Shown: positions 53,929 through 63,845 of the stretch, in pieces
How the letters are laid out: each line of letters opens with the position of its first letter
How positions within the stretch are numbered: the stretch's first letter is position 1
From: Flavobacterium keumense
Lineage (GTDB): Bacteria; Bacteroidota; Bacteroidia; Flavobacteriales; Flavobacteriaceae
Direction: 5' to 3'
Assembly (NCBI RefSeq): GCF_029866485.1
Contig: NZ_CP092332.1
Location: 2,418,001-2,482,000, forward strand
DNA: 64,000 nucleotides
Notes under the pieces: generated by a model
Database searches by the model: none
Seen by the model: the letters and a program-made list of their open reading frames with translations, nothing else
What the model was told of the DNA's origin: nothing
Position numbers and translations under genes: made by a program

Positions 53929-54732
53929 ATGGAAGACAATCTAAAACGCCTTAACAAATTCATTGGAGAAACCGGTTATTGCTCTCGCAGAGAAGCGGAT
54001 AAACTAATCGAAGAAGGAAGAGTAAGCATCAACGGCATTGTCCCAGAAATGGGCACTAAAGTAGCACCTGACGATGAAGTGCGTATTGACGGCAAACTGA
54101 TTGTAGAAAAAAACGAAAAACCCATTTATTTGGCTTTCAATAAACCCGTAGGAATTGAATGTACTACTAATTTGGACGTTCGTGACAACATTGTCGATTA
54201 CATCAACTATCCTAAACGTATTTTCCCTATTGGCCGATTAGATAAAGCAAGCGAAGGATTGATTTTTATGACCAATGACGGTGATATTGTCAACAAAATA
54301 TTGCGAGCCAGAAACAATCACGAAAAAGAATATACCGTAACCGTAAACCGACCAATTACCGATCGTTTTATCGAACGCATGGGGAATGGCGTTCCTATTT
54401 TGGAAACCGTAACCCGAAAATGTAAAGTGGAACAAATCAGCAAATACACCTTCAAAATTATTTTGACACAAGGCTTGAATCGCCAAATTCGTAGAATGTG
54501 TGAGTATTTAGGCTACGAAGTAACCGCTTTGAAGCGCATCCGAATTATCAATATTTCACTAGATGTGCCTGTGGGGCGCTACCGCAAATTAACCGATGCT
54601 GAAATTAAAGAATTAAACCAATTGATTGCACCTTCCAGTAAAACCGAAGAAGCGAGTTTGCCCAAAGCAGAACCTACCCGTCGAAAAATAGAATTTCCAA
54701 GAAGGAATGAATCTAAATTTAGAAAAAAATAA
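53929..54732 (+). CDS. rluF: 23S rRNA pseudouridine synthase, RluF type, 267 aa
   Basis: An N-terminal S4 RNA-binding domain (RLNKFIGETGYCSRREADKL) is followed by the RsuA/RluB/E/F catalytic core with GRLDKASEGLIFMTNDGD (catalytic Asp) and QGLNRQIRRMCEYLGYEV. The last motif is most like RluF, which modifies U2604 in E. coli; the exact target here is inferred. A basic, Pro/Lys-rich tail ends the protein. Confidence 0.88.
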   Translation: MEDNLKRLNKFIGETGYCSRREADKLIEEGRVSINGIVPEMGTKVAPDDEVRIDGKLIVEKNEKPIYLAFNKPVGIECTTNLDVRDNIVDYINYPKRIFPIGRLDKASEGLIFMTNDGDIVNKILRARNNHEKEYTVTVNRPITDRFIERMGNGVPILETVTRKCKVEQISKYTFKIILTQGLNRQIRRMCEYLGYEVTALKRIRIINISLDVPVGRYRKLTDAEIKELNQLIAPSSKTEEASLPKAEPTRRKIEFPRRNESKFRKK

Positions 54733-54768
54733 AAAACTCCCATTACTTGAGTAATAGGAGTTTTTTTT
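54732..54768. terminator. Bidirectional terminator
   Basis: AAAAACTCC-c-ATTAC / GTAAT-a-GGAGTTTTT with a TTGA loop and a T-run on both strands. It separates the convergent rluF and GSIII genes. Confidence 0.88.
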
Positions 54769-54774
54769 ATTTTA

Positions 54775-56964
54775 CTATTTTGTGAACAATAATTCTCTGT
54801 ATTTTGTCAGCGTCCATAATTCGTTATCGACTAACAATTCTAATTTGTCACAATGATTTCTAATGATATCAAAATACGGTTTTACCTTATTGCAATAGGC
54901 TTCAGCCATTGCTTGAGCATCTGTCAAACTATTTGCTTTTTTTCTTTCATCAGTCATTTCATCCACCTTGGTGTTAATTCCTTCTATATGAGCTGAAATT
55001 TGTTTGATAATAGCGATTTGCTCTTTAGAAACACTTTCAAAATCTTTTCCAAAGATTTCTTTCAAACCACGAACATTTTCAATCAAGGTATTTTGGTAAC
55101 GAATTGCGGTTGGAATCACATGATTACGAGCTATATCTCCTAAAACACGGCCTTCAATTTGGATTTTTTTAGTGTATTCTTCCAACTCGATTTCATAGCG
55201 TGCCTCTACCTCAACATGATTCATAATTCCAAGTTCCGAGAATAAATCCAAGGCTTGTTTAGACGCTCTAGCTTTTAAAGCTTCTGGAGTCGTTTTGTAA
55301 TTACTCAACCCTCTTTTGGCCGCTTCTTTTTCCCAAGCCTCGCTGTATCCATCGCCTTCAAATAAGATTTTTTTAGATTGCTTGATGTATTCTCTCAAAA
55401 CATTGAAAATAGCATCGTCTTTTTTCATGCCTTTATCCTCAATCAATCTATCTACTTCCACTTTAAAATCACGCAATTGTTTCGCTACAATAGCATTCAA
55501 AGTGGTCATAGCATTGGAACAATTGGCAGAAGAACCTACTGCTCTAAACTCAAATTTATTTCCGGTAAATGCAAAAGGTGACGTTCTATTTCTATCGGTA
55601 TTATCCAACATTAAATCTGGAATTTTACCTACCACATTCAATTTTAAATCTGTTTTTTCTTCAGGAGATAATTTTCCAGTTGTAACCCCTTCTAATTCAG
55701 CCAATACTTTTGACAATGATTCGCCTATAAAAACAGAAATAATTGCAGGCGGTGCTTCATTGGCTCCCAATCGATGATCATTACTTGCTGAAGCAATAGA
55801 AGCTCTCAATAAGGTTTCGTTATCATTAACCGCTTTAATTGTATTGATAAAGAAAGTCAAAAACTGTAAATTACTCATTGGAGTTTTACTTGGGCTCAAT
55901 AAGTTCACCCCAGTATCTGTAGCTAAAGACCAGTTATTGTGTTTTCCTGATCCATTTACTCCTTTAAACGGTTTTTCATGTAGTAAAACTTTTAAATCAT
56001 GTCTCTCTGCAACTTTTTCCATCACATCCATCAGCAAACAGTTATGATCTACTGCTAAATTGGTTTCTTCAAAGATAGGTGCAACTTCAAATTGATTTGG
56101 AGCTACCTCATTATGACGTGTTTTAACGGGGATTCCTAACAACATACATTCTTGCTCTAAATCTCTCATATACGTCAAAGCACGTGTAGGAATAGACCCA
56201 AAATAATGATCGTCTAATTGTTGTCCTTTGGCAGAGGTATGTCCTAACAACGTTCTACCCGTCATCATCAAATCAGGACGGGATTTAGCTAAAGAACGAT
56301 CGATTAAAAAGTATTCTTGCTCCCAACCTAAAGTAGCCGTTACTTTTTTTACGTTTTTATCAAAATACCTACACACTTCTGTAGCAGCATCATCCATAAC
56401 GGTCAAGGCGCGTAATAATGGTGTTTTATAATCTAGAGCTTCACCTGTATAGGAAATAAATACGGTTGGAATACACAAAGTAGTACCAAAAATAAAGGCT
56501 GGAGAGGTTGGATCCCAAGCAGTATATCCCCTTGCTTCAAAGGTATTTCTAATTCCACCATTTGGAAAACTTGATGCATCCGGTTCTTGTTGAACTAATT
56601 GCGCTCCTCCAAATTTTTCTACTGAATCACCTCCATCAAATGAAGTTTCAAAAAAAGCATCGTGTTTCTCTGCAGTAGTTCCTGTCAATGGTTGAAACCA
56701 GTGCGTATAGTGAGTTACACCTTTTGATAAAGCCCATTCTTTCATTCCCATAGCCACATAATCGGCAATTTTTCTATCTATTTTGGTTCCGTGTTGAATA
56801 GCACCTTGAACTGCTTTATAAGCTTCAGAGGTCAAGAATTGTTTCATCGCTTTTTGATTAAATACATTAGAACCAAAAATGACTGATTTTTTTTCAGTTT
56901 CCTCAAAATGAATTGGTTTCCTACTAGATGCTTCTCTTAAAGCTTGAAAACGTAATGTTGGCAT
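54775..56964 (-). CDS. glnN: Glutamine synthetase type III, 729 aa
   Basis: The length and motifs fit GSIII (GlnN): RHNEVAPNQFEVAPIFEETN, NNWSLATDTGVNLLSPSKTP and FRAVGSSANCSNAMTTLNAI are signature segments. It condenses ammonium and glutamate with ATP and forms double-ring dodecamers. GSIII is the main glutamine synthetase of Bacteroidota. It is divergent from a second glutamine synthetase gene over 255 nt. Confidence 0.96.
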   Translation of the reverse strand: MPTLRFQALREASSRKPIHFEETEKKSVIFGSNVFNQKAMKQFLTSEAYKAVQGAIQHGTKIDRKIADYVAMGMKEWALSKGVTHYTHWFQPLTGTTAEKHDAFFETSFDGGDSVEKFGGAQLVQQEPDASSFPNGGIRNTFEARGYTAWDPTSPAFIFGTTLCIPTVFISYTGEALDYKTPLLRALTVMDDAATEVCRYFDKNVKKVTATLGWEQEYFLIDRSLAKSRPDLMMTGRTLLGHTSAKGQQLDDHYFGSIPTRALTYMRDLEQECMLLGIPVKTRHNEVAPNQFEVAPIFEETNLAVDHNCLLMDVMEKVAERHDLKVLLHEKPFKGVNGSGKHNNWSLATDTGVNLLSPSKTPMSNLQFLTFFINTIKAVNDNETLLRASIASASNDHRLGANEAPPAIISVFIGESLSKVLAELEGVTTGKLSPEEKTDLKLNVVGKIPDLMLDNTDRNRTSPFAFTGNKFEFRAVGSSANCSNAMTTLNAIVAKQLRDFKVEVDRLIEDKGMKKDDAIFNVLREYIKQSKKILFEGDGYSEAWEKEAAKRGLSNYKTTPEALKARASKQALDLFSELGIMNHVEVEARYEIELEEYTKKIQIEGRVLGDIARNHVIPTAIRYQNTLIENVRGLKEIFGKDFESVSKEQIAIIKQISAHIEGINTKVDEMTDERKKANSLTDAQAMAEAYCNKVKPYFDIIRNHCDKLELLVDNELWTLTKYRELLFTK

Positions 56965-57176
56965 AACAGTTTTATTTAATATTAAATACTCATTTTTGCT
57001 AAAAAAGCAAATATAATCAATATTAAATCGAGGAAGACAATTGCGAAATTATTTTTTTAGCCTATCAAAAATTATTTTTTTTTAAATATACCCCCTTAAA
57101 AAATACACTTATGCGAAAAGTAACCTATAACAACACAAAAAACACCCCTATCTTTTTAAGCTTTAGAAAAATAAAT

Positions 57177-57184
57177 TAAATTTG
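57177..57184 (+). promoter_or_regulatory. TAAATTTG -7 box of the GSII-type gene
   Basis: A TAnnTTTG element 35 nt before the ATG at 57,220, in the divergent region between two glutamine synthetase genes. It also excludes the longer start at 57,184. Confidence 0.5.
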
Positions 57185-57219
57185 TGTCAGAATTTGAATC
57201 ACATATAAATTATAGTATT

Positions 57220-58236
57220 ATGGCTAAAATTAAATTAGAATACATTTGGTTAGATGGTTATGAGCCAACTCAAAACCTTAGAAGTAAAACTAAAGTAGAG
57301 GAGCATGAAAATTTCCAAGGAACTTTAGCAGAAATTGGAAACTGGTCATTTGACGGTTCTTCCACCAGACAAGCTGAAGGAGGTTCTTCAGATTGTTTAT
57401 TAGTTCCTGTTGCTATTTATCCTGATCCTGACCGTAAGAACGGCTACTTAGTAATGTGTGAAGTTATGTATGCTGACGGAACTCCTCATCCTTCTAATGG
57501 TAGAGCTACTATCGATGATGAAGATGATGATTTCTGGTTTGGTTTTGAGCAAGAATACTTCATCATGGATACAAAAACTCAATTACCTTTAGGATTTCCT
57601 GTAGGAGGATACCCTGCACCACAAGGTATGTACTATTGTTCAGTTGGAGGAAAAAATACTCACGGAAGAAAACTAGTAGAAGAGCATGCTGACTTATGTA
57701 TTGCTGCTGGAATCAACTTCGAAGGAATTAACCAAGAAGTAGCTTGTGGACAATGGGAATTCCAATTATTTGCTAAAGGAGCTAAAAAAGCAGGAGACGA
57801 AATCTGGATTGCTAGATATTTATTAGATCGTTTAACTGAGAAATACGGTTACTATATTGAATACCACCCAAAACCACTTGGTGATACTGACTGGAATGGT
57901 TCTGGTATGCATGCTAACTTCTCTAATTCAACTTTAAGAACTTGTGGTTCAAAAGAAACGTACGAGAAAATTTGTGAAGCTTTCCGTCCTGTTACAAAAG
58001 AGCACATTGCTGTTTATGGTGCTTATAATGAACAACGTTTGACAGGTAAACACGAAACTGCATCTATCAACGACTTCTCTTACGGAGTTTCTGACAGAGG
58101 TTGTTCAATCCGTATTCCATTAATGACCGTTCAAAAAGGTTGGAAAGGTTGGTTGGAAGATAGAAGACCAGCTTCCAATGGAGACCCTTACAAAATTGCT
58201 GCTAGAATTATCAAAACTGTAAAATCAGCTTTGTAA
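57220..58236 (+). CDS. GSII-type glutamine synthetase (beta-grasp type), 338 aa
   Basis: This is the short, eukaryotic-like enzyme: EYIWLDGYEP, NWSFDGSSTRQAEG, FGFEQEYFI (metal-binding Glu), GINFEGINQEVACGQWEFQL, DWNGSGMHANFSN and DRGCSIRIP are in order. The start at 57,220 gives MAKIKLEYIW, the usual N-terminus. It duplicates the reaction of the neighbouring GSIII, and the two presumably respond to different nitrogen states. Terminated by a strong hairpin. Confidence 0.94.
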   Translation: MAKIKLEYIWLDGYEPTQNLRSKTKVEEHENFQGTLAEIGNWSFDGSSTRQAEGGSSDCLLVPVAIYPDPDRKNGYLVMCEVMYADGTPHPSNGRATIDDEDDDFWFGFEQEYFIMDTKTQLPLGFPVGGYPAPQGMYYCSVGGKNTHGRKLVEEHADLCIAAGINFEGINQEVACGQWEFQLFAKGAKKAGDEIWIARYLLDRLTEKYGYYIEYHPKPLGDTDWNGSGMHANFSNSTLRTCGSKETYEKICEAFRPVTKEHIAVYGAYNEQRLTGKHETASINDFSYGVSDRGCSIRIPLMTVQKGWKGWLEDRRPASNGDPYKIAARIIKTVKSAL

Positions 58237-58258
58237 TTTAACCTCAATATACAACAAG

Positions 58259-58283
58259 AGTGCCTTCTATAATAGAAGGCACT
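58259..58283 (+). terminator. Hairpin terminator
   Basis: AGTGCCTTCTA-TAA-TAGAAGGCACT followed by seven T, 23 nt after the GSII-type gene. Confidence 0.95.
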
Positions 58284-58346
58284 TTTTTTATTTCTTTTTT
58301 TAAATCTTCAATTTCTGCATAGTAGATAAATCTGTATTTTTGTTTG

Positions 58347-58907
58347 ATGACACAAGACTTAAAATTATATATGGTCATGCTAGGATGTACTCCCGAAGGC
58401 CGATATACCGAACAACACGATATTTTTTTTGGAATAGGAAATTCTTTAAAAGAATTAATCCCCCAAATGGATGCTTTTTGGCCTGAAGCTAAAGGAAAAT
58501 TTCATATTGATGCTTGGCGCGAAGTAACAACCGTTGATAATTTTTCTATTTCTATCGGAACTAAAAAAACAATCGAGAACAGTAGAAAATTATTCTTTAT
58601 TAATTTAGGAGGCTACAAAGAAAATGAATTTGAAGAATACCATTATAAAACATTGACGGTAGCCGAAAGTTTAGGTCTTGCAGCTAAAGTAGCTAAAGCT
58701 ACTACGTTCTATAAACATTTTAGCTTTGAAGGTGCTACTTCCCACATTGATGATAAATATGGCATTGACGTAGATGAAATTTACAATGTAGATGACATTT
58801 TAGCTCCAATTTTTAAGGAGAAGTATTCCATACAAATTACCCCTTCTGAAACAACTTTAGAAGAAGACATACTTCATATTGGCTATTTAAAGATTGACAA
58901 GATTTAA
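58347..58907 (+). CDS. DUF1543 family protein, 186 aa
   Basis: LYMVMLGCTPEGRYTEQHDI, FFGIGNSLKELIPQMDAFW and HIDAWREV define DUF1543; the domain is repeated in looser form in the second half (FFINLGGYKENEFEEYHYKT). Function unknown. A TATTTTTG box at 58,335-58,342 ends 4 nt before the ATG, so the message may be nearly leaderless. Confidence 0.87.
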   Translation: MTQDLKLYMVMLGCTPEGRYTEQHDIFFGIGNSLKELIPQMDAFWPEAKGKFHIDAWREVTTVDNFSISIGTKKTIENSRKLFFINLGGYKENEFEEYHYKTLTVAESLGLAAKVAKATTFYKHFSFEGATSHIDDKYGIDVDEIYNVDDILAPIFKEKYSIQITPSETTLEEDILHIGYLKIDKI

Positions 58908-59027
58908 ACCTAGTTTTATAAAACAATTCTACTTTATATTGTTTTAAAAATGAGGTGATTCTGTAGAAAAATAAGTTTAGATTTGAAACCAGATTAACAA
59001 ACAAAAACTAGTCCCTAAAAAAAGTAT

Positions 59028-59882
59028 ATGCAACGAATTACGATACTTATTCACTGCGAAGACCAAAAATCGATTATTGCCACAGTAACCAATTATATTG
59101 CCTCGATTGAAGGAAATATCACCTACTTAGACCAACACGTAGATGCGGATGAAAATGTGTTTTTTATGCGTTTAGAATGTGAGTTTAACGCTAAAGATTG
59201 GGATTTAACATCCATAAAATCTCATTTTGAAACCCATTTAGCCAATCCCTTTAACATGAATTGGGAAATTTATTCACAGGACCAAAAGCCCCGTATGGCG
59301 TTATTTATATCAAAATACGACCACTGTTTGTATGATATTTTAGGTCGCTATAGTGCTGGTGAATTGAATCTTGAAATTCCGTTAATTATCAGTAACCACG
59401 AAGATTTAAGATCAGTAGCTGAACGTTTTGAAATTCCGTTTGAATACGTTCCGTTTACAAAAGAAATTAAAGCGCAAGGAGAACAACAGCAATTGGATTT
59501 ATTAGCAAAATATGACATCGATTTTGTCGTATTGGCACGCTATATGCAAATTATCACACCTCGGATAATAGCTGCTTACAAAAATAAGATCATCAACATT
59601 CACCATTCTTTTTTACCTGCTTTTCCTGGTGCTAAGCCGTATCATTCTGCTTTCAAACGTGGGGTAAAAATTATTGGTGCAACAAGCCATTATGTAACCG
59701 AAGAATTAGACGAAGGTCCAATTATCGAACAAGACATTACCCGTGTTTCACACAGTCATTCTATTGAAGATTTTATCATGAAGGGACGCGACTTAGAACG
59801 AATGGTTTTGGCAAGAGCCATAAAACTACATGCTGAACGAAAAACTATTGTGTACAATAACAAAACAGTCGTTTTTGCTTAG
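59028..59882 (+). CDS. purU: Formyltetrahydrofolate deformylase, 284 aa
   Basis: An N-terminal ACT domain (ITILIHCEDQKSIIATVTNY) is followed by a formyltransferase-fold domain with the catalytic INIHHSFLPAFPGAKPYHSA and the Asp in TEELDEGPIIEQD. It splits 10-formyl-THF to formate and THF. Length is normal. Confidence 0.94.
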   Translation: MQRITILIHCEDQKSIIATVTNYIASIEGNITYLDQHVDADENVFFMRLECEFNAKDWDLTSIKSHFETHLANPFNMNWEIYSQDQKPRMALFISKYDHCLYDILGRYSAGELNLEIPLIISNHEDLRSVAERFEIPFEYVPFTKEIKAQGEQQQLDLLAKYDIDFVVLARYMQIITPRIIAAYKNKIINIHHSFLPAFPGAKPYHSAFKRGVKIIGATSHYVTEELDEGPIIEQDITRVSHSHSIEDFIMKGRDLERMVLARAIKLHAERKTIVYNNKTVVFA

Positions 59883-60010
59883 TTTTAAAAACTTAACGAA
59901 TCTTCAACAAACTAATAACAAAACCTTAACACTAATACTATCAATCATTTATGATATTTGCAGTGATAATAAACTGGTTATTTATTATTTTGGTTTTGGT
60001 TAGTTATGAA

Positions 60011-60043
60011 AATGCCGATAGCTTGAAAAAAGCTATCGGCATT
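60011..60043. terminator. Strong bidirectional hairpin terminator
   Basis: AATGCCGATAGCTT / AAGCTATCGGCATT with a 5-nt loop and a T-run. It lies 130 nt after purU and 3 nt from the convergent hydrolase stop. Confidence 0.92.
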
Positions 60044-60045
60044 TT

Positions 60046-60831
60046 TTATTGATTTATTTTTATGAAAGACAGCACTTCCGAATTAAAAAGAATTGGCTGT
60101 TCTACATTGACCACATGACCTGAATTTTGAATCACACAGAGTGTAGAACTACGGTAATGACTCGCAACCACCTTACGAACTGCGGGTAAAAACATATAAT
60201 CTTCCTCACCCATTACATACAAAGTTGGAATATTCAATTCTACTTGTCGAAACCATCGCAACACCGGATTAATCTCAGCAGTCAATTTAAACCATTTAAT
60301 AAACTCTTTTTGATACAATTTCTTCGCCTCGTTGATGAATAGAATTCGAGATTGCTTATGATTTTTATTCGGCATAATAACAAAGGCAAAAAAACGATAC
60401 AACACCAAATAAGGTAAAATATATTTGAACACATTCCCCACAAACATTAAGATTTGAGAACGAAAATTCATTTTCAAAATAGCACCACCCATACTCATAC
60501 TTTGCACGCGTTCTGGGTACATTTCGGCCAACTGGCGAATTAAAATTGTCCCTAACGAAATCCCTACAAAGTGTGATTTCTCAATTTTCAAATGATTCAA
60601 TACTTCTAAGATATCATTGGCCAAAGCCGAAAAAGTATATTTCTGTTTGAACGCCTTTTTTAAGTTGGTTTTCGACTCTCCATGCCCTCGCAAATCCAAT
60701 AATAATACATTGTATTCTTTTTGAAAATCACGAATTTGTTTGAACCAAATAGACGAACTACCTCCAGCCCCATGGACAAAAGTCACCCATTGGTTGCTGT
60801 CTTTATTCTCGTATAAGGTATAATTAATCAA
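60046..60831 (-). CDS. Alpha/beta hydrolase, 261 aa
   Basis: VTFVHGAGGSSSIWFKQI (oxyanion loop), LLDLRGHGESK and VGISLGTILIRQLAE (nucleophile Ser in GISLG) are typical; NSGHVVNVEQP supplies the His and GEEDYM the acid. The lid carries hydrophobic segments. Substrate unknown. It lies 36 nt downstream of pyrF on the same strand and may be co-transcribed. Confidence 0.88.
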   Translation of the reverse strand: MINYTLYENKDSNQWVTFVHGAGGSSSIWFKQIRDFQKEYNVLLLDLRGHGESKTNLKKAFKQKYTFSALANDILEVLNHLKIEKSHFVGISLGTILIRQLAEMYPERVQSMSMGGAILKMNFRSQILMFVGNVFKYILPYLVLYRFFAFVIMPNKNHKQSRILFINEAKKLYQKEFIKWFKLTAEINPVLRWFRQVELNIPTLYVMGEEDYMFLPAVRKVVASHYRSSTLCVIQNSGHVVNVEQPILFNSEVLSFIKINQ

Positions 60832-60867
60832 GTAGTCTTTTTTGTAAATATAGAAATTAAAACTACG

Positions 60868-61680
60868 TTAGCCTAAAATAGCTTGCATTTCTTGTTGCAT
60901 TTGTAAGGCTTCAGCTCTTGCTTTTTCGGCAAAATCAATTCCAGTAGACGCATAAATAATGGCTCTTGACGAATTAATCAACAAGCCAACATTTGCATTC
61001 ATTCCGTATTTACAAACTTCAGATAAACTTCCTCCCTGCGCTCCTACTCCTGGAACTAACAAGAAACTATCCGGAATAATTTTCCGAATCTCAGTGAAAT
61101 ATTCTGCTTTAGTAGCACCCACAACATACATCAAGTTATGACTGTTTTTCCAAGTTTTGGATGTTTTTAAAACTTGCTTATACAATTCGGTTCCATTCAC
61201 ATTCAAAGTTTGAAAATCAAACGCCCCTTCATTGGAAGTTAACGCTAACATAATGGTGTGTTTGTCTTCAAAAGCCAAAAATGGTTCTACCGAATCTTTA
61301 CCCATATACGGCGCCACGGTTACCGAATCAAAATTCAAATCTTCAAAGAATGCTTTAGCATACATCGAAGACGTATTTCCAATATCGCCTCTTTTTGCAT
61401 CGGCAATGGTAAAAATATCAGGATAATTTTCGTTGATATACCGAATTGTTTTTTCTAACGACAACCAACCTTTAATTCCATACGCTTCATAAAAAGCAGT
61501 ATTAGGCTTATAGGCTACAGCTAAATCATGCGTTGCGTCAATAATCGCTTTATTGAATTCAAAAATAGGATCTTCTGTTTCCAATACGTGTTGCGGAATC
61601 TTATTCAAATCGACATCCAAACCCACACACAGGAATGATTTTTTAGCTTGAATTTGATCAATTAATTGTTGTGTTGTCAT
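60868..61680 (-). CDS. pyrF: Orotidine 5'-phosphate decarboxylase, type 2, 270 aa
   Basis: [46 protein letters not shown] (catalytic Asp-Lys pair) and [19 protein letters not shown] identify the long, type 2 enzyme. It makes UMP in pyrimidine synthesis. A Gly-rich [11 protein letters not shown] loop near the C-terminus binds phosphate. Confidence 0.95.
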   Translation of the reverse strand: MTTQQLIDQIQAKKSFLCVGLDVDLNKIPQHVLETEDPIFEFNKAIIDATHDLAVAYKPNTAFYEAYGIKGWLSLEKTIRYINENYPDIFTIADAKRGDIGNTSSMYAKAFFEDLNFDSVTVAPYMGKDSVEPFLAFEDKHTIMLALTSNEGAFDFQTLNVNGTELYKQVLKTSKTWKNSHNLMYVVGATKAEYFTEIRKIIPDSFLLVPGVGAQGGSLSEVCKYGMNANVGLLINSSRAIIYASTGIDFAEKARAEALQMQQEMQAILG

Positions 61681-61693
61681 TGTTGTATATTTA

Positions 61694-61736
61694 ACCGCAA
61701 AGTTCGCAAAGTTTTTCGCAAAGTTCGCAAAGTGTT
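61694..61736. repeat. Short tandem-like repeat
   Basis: CGCAAAGTT-like units recur four times in about 43 nt upstream of pyrF. It lies in the 186-nt gap between pyrF and prfA. No function is evident; the rest of the gap shows nothing clear. Confidence 0.5.
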
Positions 61737-61866
61737 ACAAAAAATGCCAAACTTAATTTTAAGCATGGCATTTGATTTATTTTAAATTTACTATTTTATT
61801 TTTTGCCACTGGTTACATCGATTATAAAATCATAGTAATCCTTTAATCTGTGGCAAACTAGCTAGA

Positions 61867-62940
61867 CTAAAAAACTTCACTGGCTTTTAATTTCTCCGTA
61901 TTGTTTACTAATTGCAATTCGTCTATAATTTTCTGAATGTCACCATTCATAATGTTACCCAAATCATATAAAGTCAACCCAATACGGTGATCAGTTACAC
62001 GACCTTGCGCATAATTATAGGTGCGAATTTTAGCCGAACGGTCTCCTGAACTTACTTGTGAAGAACGCTTTGAAGCATCTTCTTCTTGTTTCTTAGCCAA
62101 TTCCATTTCGTACAAACGAGAACGTAAAACTGTTAACGCCTTATCTTTATTTTTATGTTGTGATTTTTCATCCTGACACTGCGCTACCAATCCTGTTGGA
62201 ATGTGCGTCAAACGAACTGCTGATTTCGTTGTATTTACCGATTGTCCGCCAGGTCCTGACGAACAAAAGAAATCCACACGAACATCATTCATATCAATTT
62301 GCACGTCAAATTCTTCCGCTTCTGGCAACACCATTACCGTAGCGGCTGATGTATGCACACGTCCTTGAGTTTCTGTTTGTGGTACACGTTGCACACGATG
62401 CACTCCCGCTTCAAACTTCAAAGTTCCGTACACATCTTCGCCAGTTACTTCAAAAATAATCTCTTTAAATCCTCCCGAAGTTCCTTCGTTCATGTCCACC
62501 ACTGAAGTTCTCCACCCTCTACTTTCACAATATTTCGTGTACATACGAAACAAATCGCCAGCAAAAATACTTGCCTCATCACCACCTGTTCCCGCACGAA
62601 CCTCCACCATTACATTTTTAGCATCTTCAGGATCTTTCGGAATCAATAGGAATTTGATTTCTTCTTCTAATTCTGGCAAGCGCTCTTTAGCTTCGTCTAA
62701 TTGCATTTTGGCCATTTCCACCATTTCAGCATCTGATCCATCAGCAATAATTTCGTTAGCCTCGTCAATATTAGCCATTAACAAAACATACTCGTCGCGT
62801 TTATCAGCCAAGGCTTTCAAACCTTTGTATTCTTGATTCAATTGCACATACCGTTTTTGATCAGCAATTACATCGGGTTGAATAATCAAATCCGAAATCT
62901 CATCAAAACGTTGTTTTACTATCTGAAGTCTATCTAACAT
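61867..62940 (-). CDS. prfA: Peptide chain release factor 1, 357 aa
   Basis: GGQ ([20 protein letters not shown]) and the RF1-type recognition loop region are present, and the length from ATG 62,940 ([15 protein letters not shown]) is standard. A long open frame continues upstream to 63,183, but those 81 codons match no RF1 and contain no other clear feature. It releases peptides at UAA and UAG. Confidence 0.95.
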   Translation of the reverse strand: MLDRLQIVKQRFDEISDLIIQPDVIADQKRYVQLNQEYKGLKALADKRDEYVLLMANIDEANEIIADGSDAEMVEMAKMQLDEAKERLPELEEEIKFLLIPKDPEDAKNVMVEVRAGTGGDEASIFAGDLFRMYTKYCESRGWRTSVVDMNEGTSGGFKEIIFEVTGEDVYGTLKFEAGVHRVQRVPQTETQGRVHTSAATVMVLPEAEEFDVQIDMNDVRVDFFCSSGPGGQSVNTTKSAVRLTHIPTGLVAQCQDEKSQHKNKDKALTVLRSRLYEMELAKKQEEDASKRSSQVSSGDRSAKIRTYNYAQGRVTDHRIGLTLYDLGNIMNGDIQKIIDELQLVNNTEKLKASEVF

Positions 62941-63174
62941 CTTATTTTTTCCTTTATTTGGAGGGCAAAAGTACAAAAAAGATTGCAGAATTAATTTTAG
63001 AAAATCAGATTTTTTAGGAGCCAGTTCCAGCTGTACGCTATATCTTTTTATTTTTTTGAGCTTCGAGAAGCTACGCTGCAAAAAAAATAAAAAGGATGTC
63101 GCTACCATCTGGGCTAATTCGTATCTTTTCCCTAATATTGTATTCGTTTCAACAACACTTTTAAATCCAACAAA

Positions 63175-63648
63175 ATGCGTCAATTCATTCTTTTTTCATT
63201 ATTTAGTTTACTACTATTTTCTTGTACTACTACTTCTAAAAACGAAAAAATAAAAGCTTCTGAATGGCTTATCGGTCAATGGGAAAATAGATCAGAAGAA
63301 GGAATCTTAACTGAAAATTGGATCAAATCCAACGACAGTACCTTAACAGCAGAATCATTTTTTATCAAAGGAAAAGACACCTTGCATTTTGAAACCATCC
63401 GTTTAGTAGAAAAAAAGGGAGAGCTAGTTTATGAAACTATTATCAAAGGACAAAACAACGACAAACCTATTTTGTTCCCATTAATTTCAGAAACAGAAAA
63501 TGAATTGGTTTTTGAAAACCTTCAAAACGACTATCCACAAAAAATCAAATACCAACATCATTCAAAATCGGTTATTACCATTGCTATCTCAGGAACTCAA
63601 GCTAAAAAAGTAGTATCTGAGCAATTCAAAATGGCGAAAGTAAAATAG
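63175..63648 (+). CDS. DUF6265 family lipoprotein, 157 aa
   Basis: A lipoprotein signal ends at LLLFSC (Cys17). The mature part ([20 protein letters not shown], then a small beta-barrel-like region) matches DUF6265, a Bacteroidota family of unknown function. It is divergent from prfA and has a terminator downstream. Confidence 0.82.
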   Translation: MRQFILFSLFSLLLFSCTTTSKNEKIKASEWLIGQWENRSEEGILTENWIKSNDSTLTAESFFIKGKDTLHFETIRLVEKKGELVYETIIKGQNNDKPILFPLISETENELVFENLQNDYPQKIKYQHHSKSVITIAISGTQAKKVVSEQFKMAKVK

Positions 63649-63677
63649 ATTAAATCCATTTATATATCGAATATTTG

Positions 63678-63703
63678 AAACCTTGCTCCAAAAAGCAAGG
63701 TTT
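63678..63703 (+). terminator. Hairpin terminator
   Basis: AAACCTTGCT / AGCAAGGTTT with a T-run, 30 nt after the DUF6265 gene. Confidence 0.9.
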
Positions 63704-63780
63704 TTTATTCCCTAAAAAACTGATTTTCAACATTACAAAAATTCTTTTAAAAATATTATTAAGATTTAATCTAAATAAAC

Positions 63781-63811
63781 TTTGATAATACAAATGTTGC
63801 TTTTATATTTG
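63781..63811 (+). promoter_or_regulatory. Bacteroidota-type promoter of the receptor gene
   Basis: TTTG at 63,781-63,784, a 19-nt spacer and TATATTTG at 63,804-63,811 fit the consensus exactly. The ATG follows 35 nt later. Confidence 0.85.
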
Positions 63812-63845
63812 CGTCGTTATTTTTAATTATTCCAAATAAACGATT

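Noticed and set aside
55316..55777. 153-codon frame opposite the GSIII gene
   Set aside because: Antisense to well-conserved GSIII motifs.
61694..61736. CRISPR-like array
   Set aside because: The repeat unit is about 9-11 nt with almost no spacers. No cas genes and no other array were seen in the window.
62941..63183. N-terminal extension of release factor 1
   Set aside because: The extra 81 codons fit no RF1 and overlap the DUF6265 promoter region; the ATG at 62,940 matches the family start.
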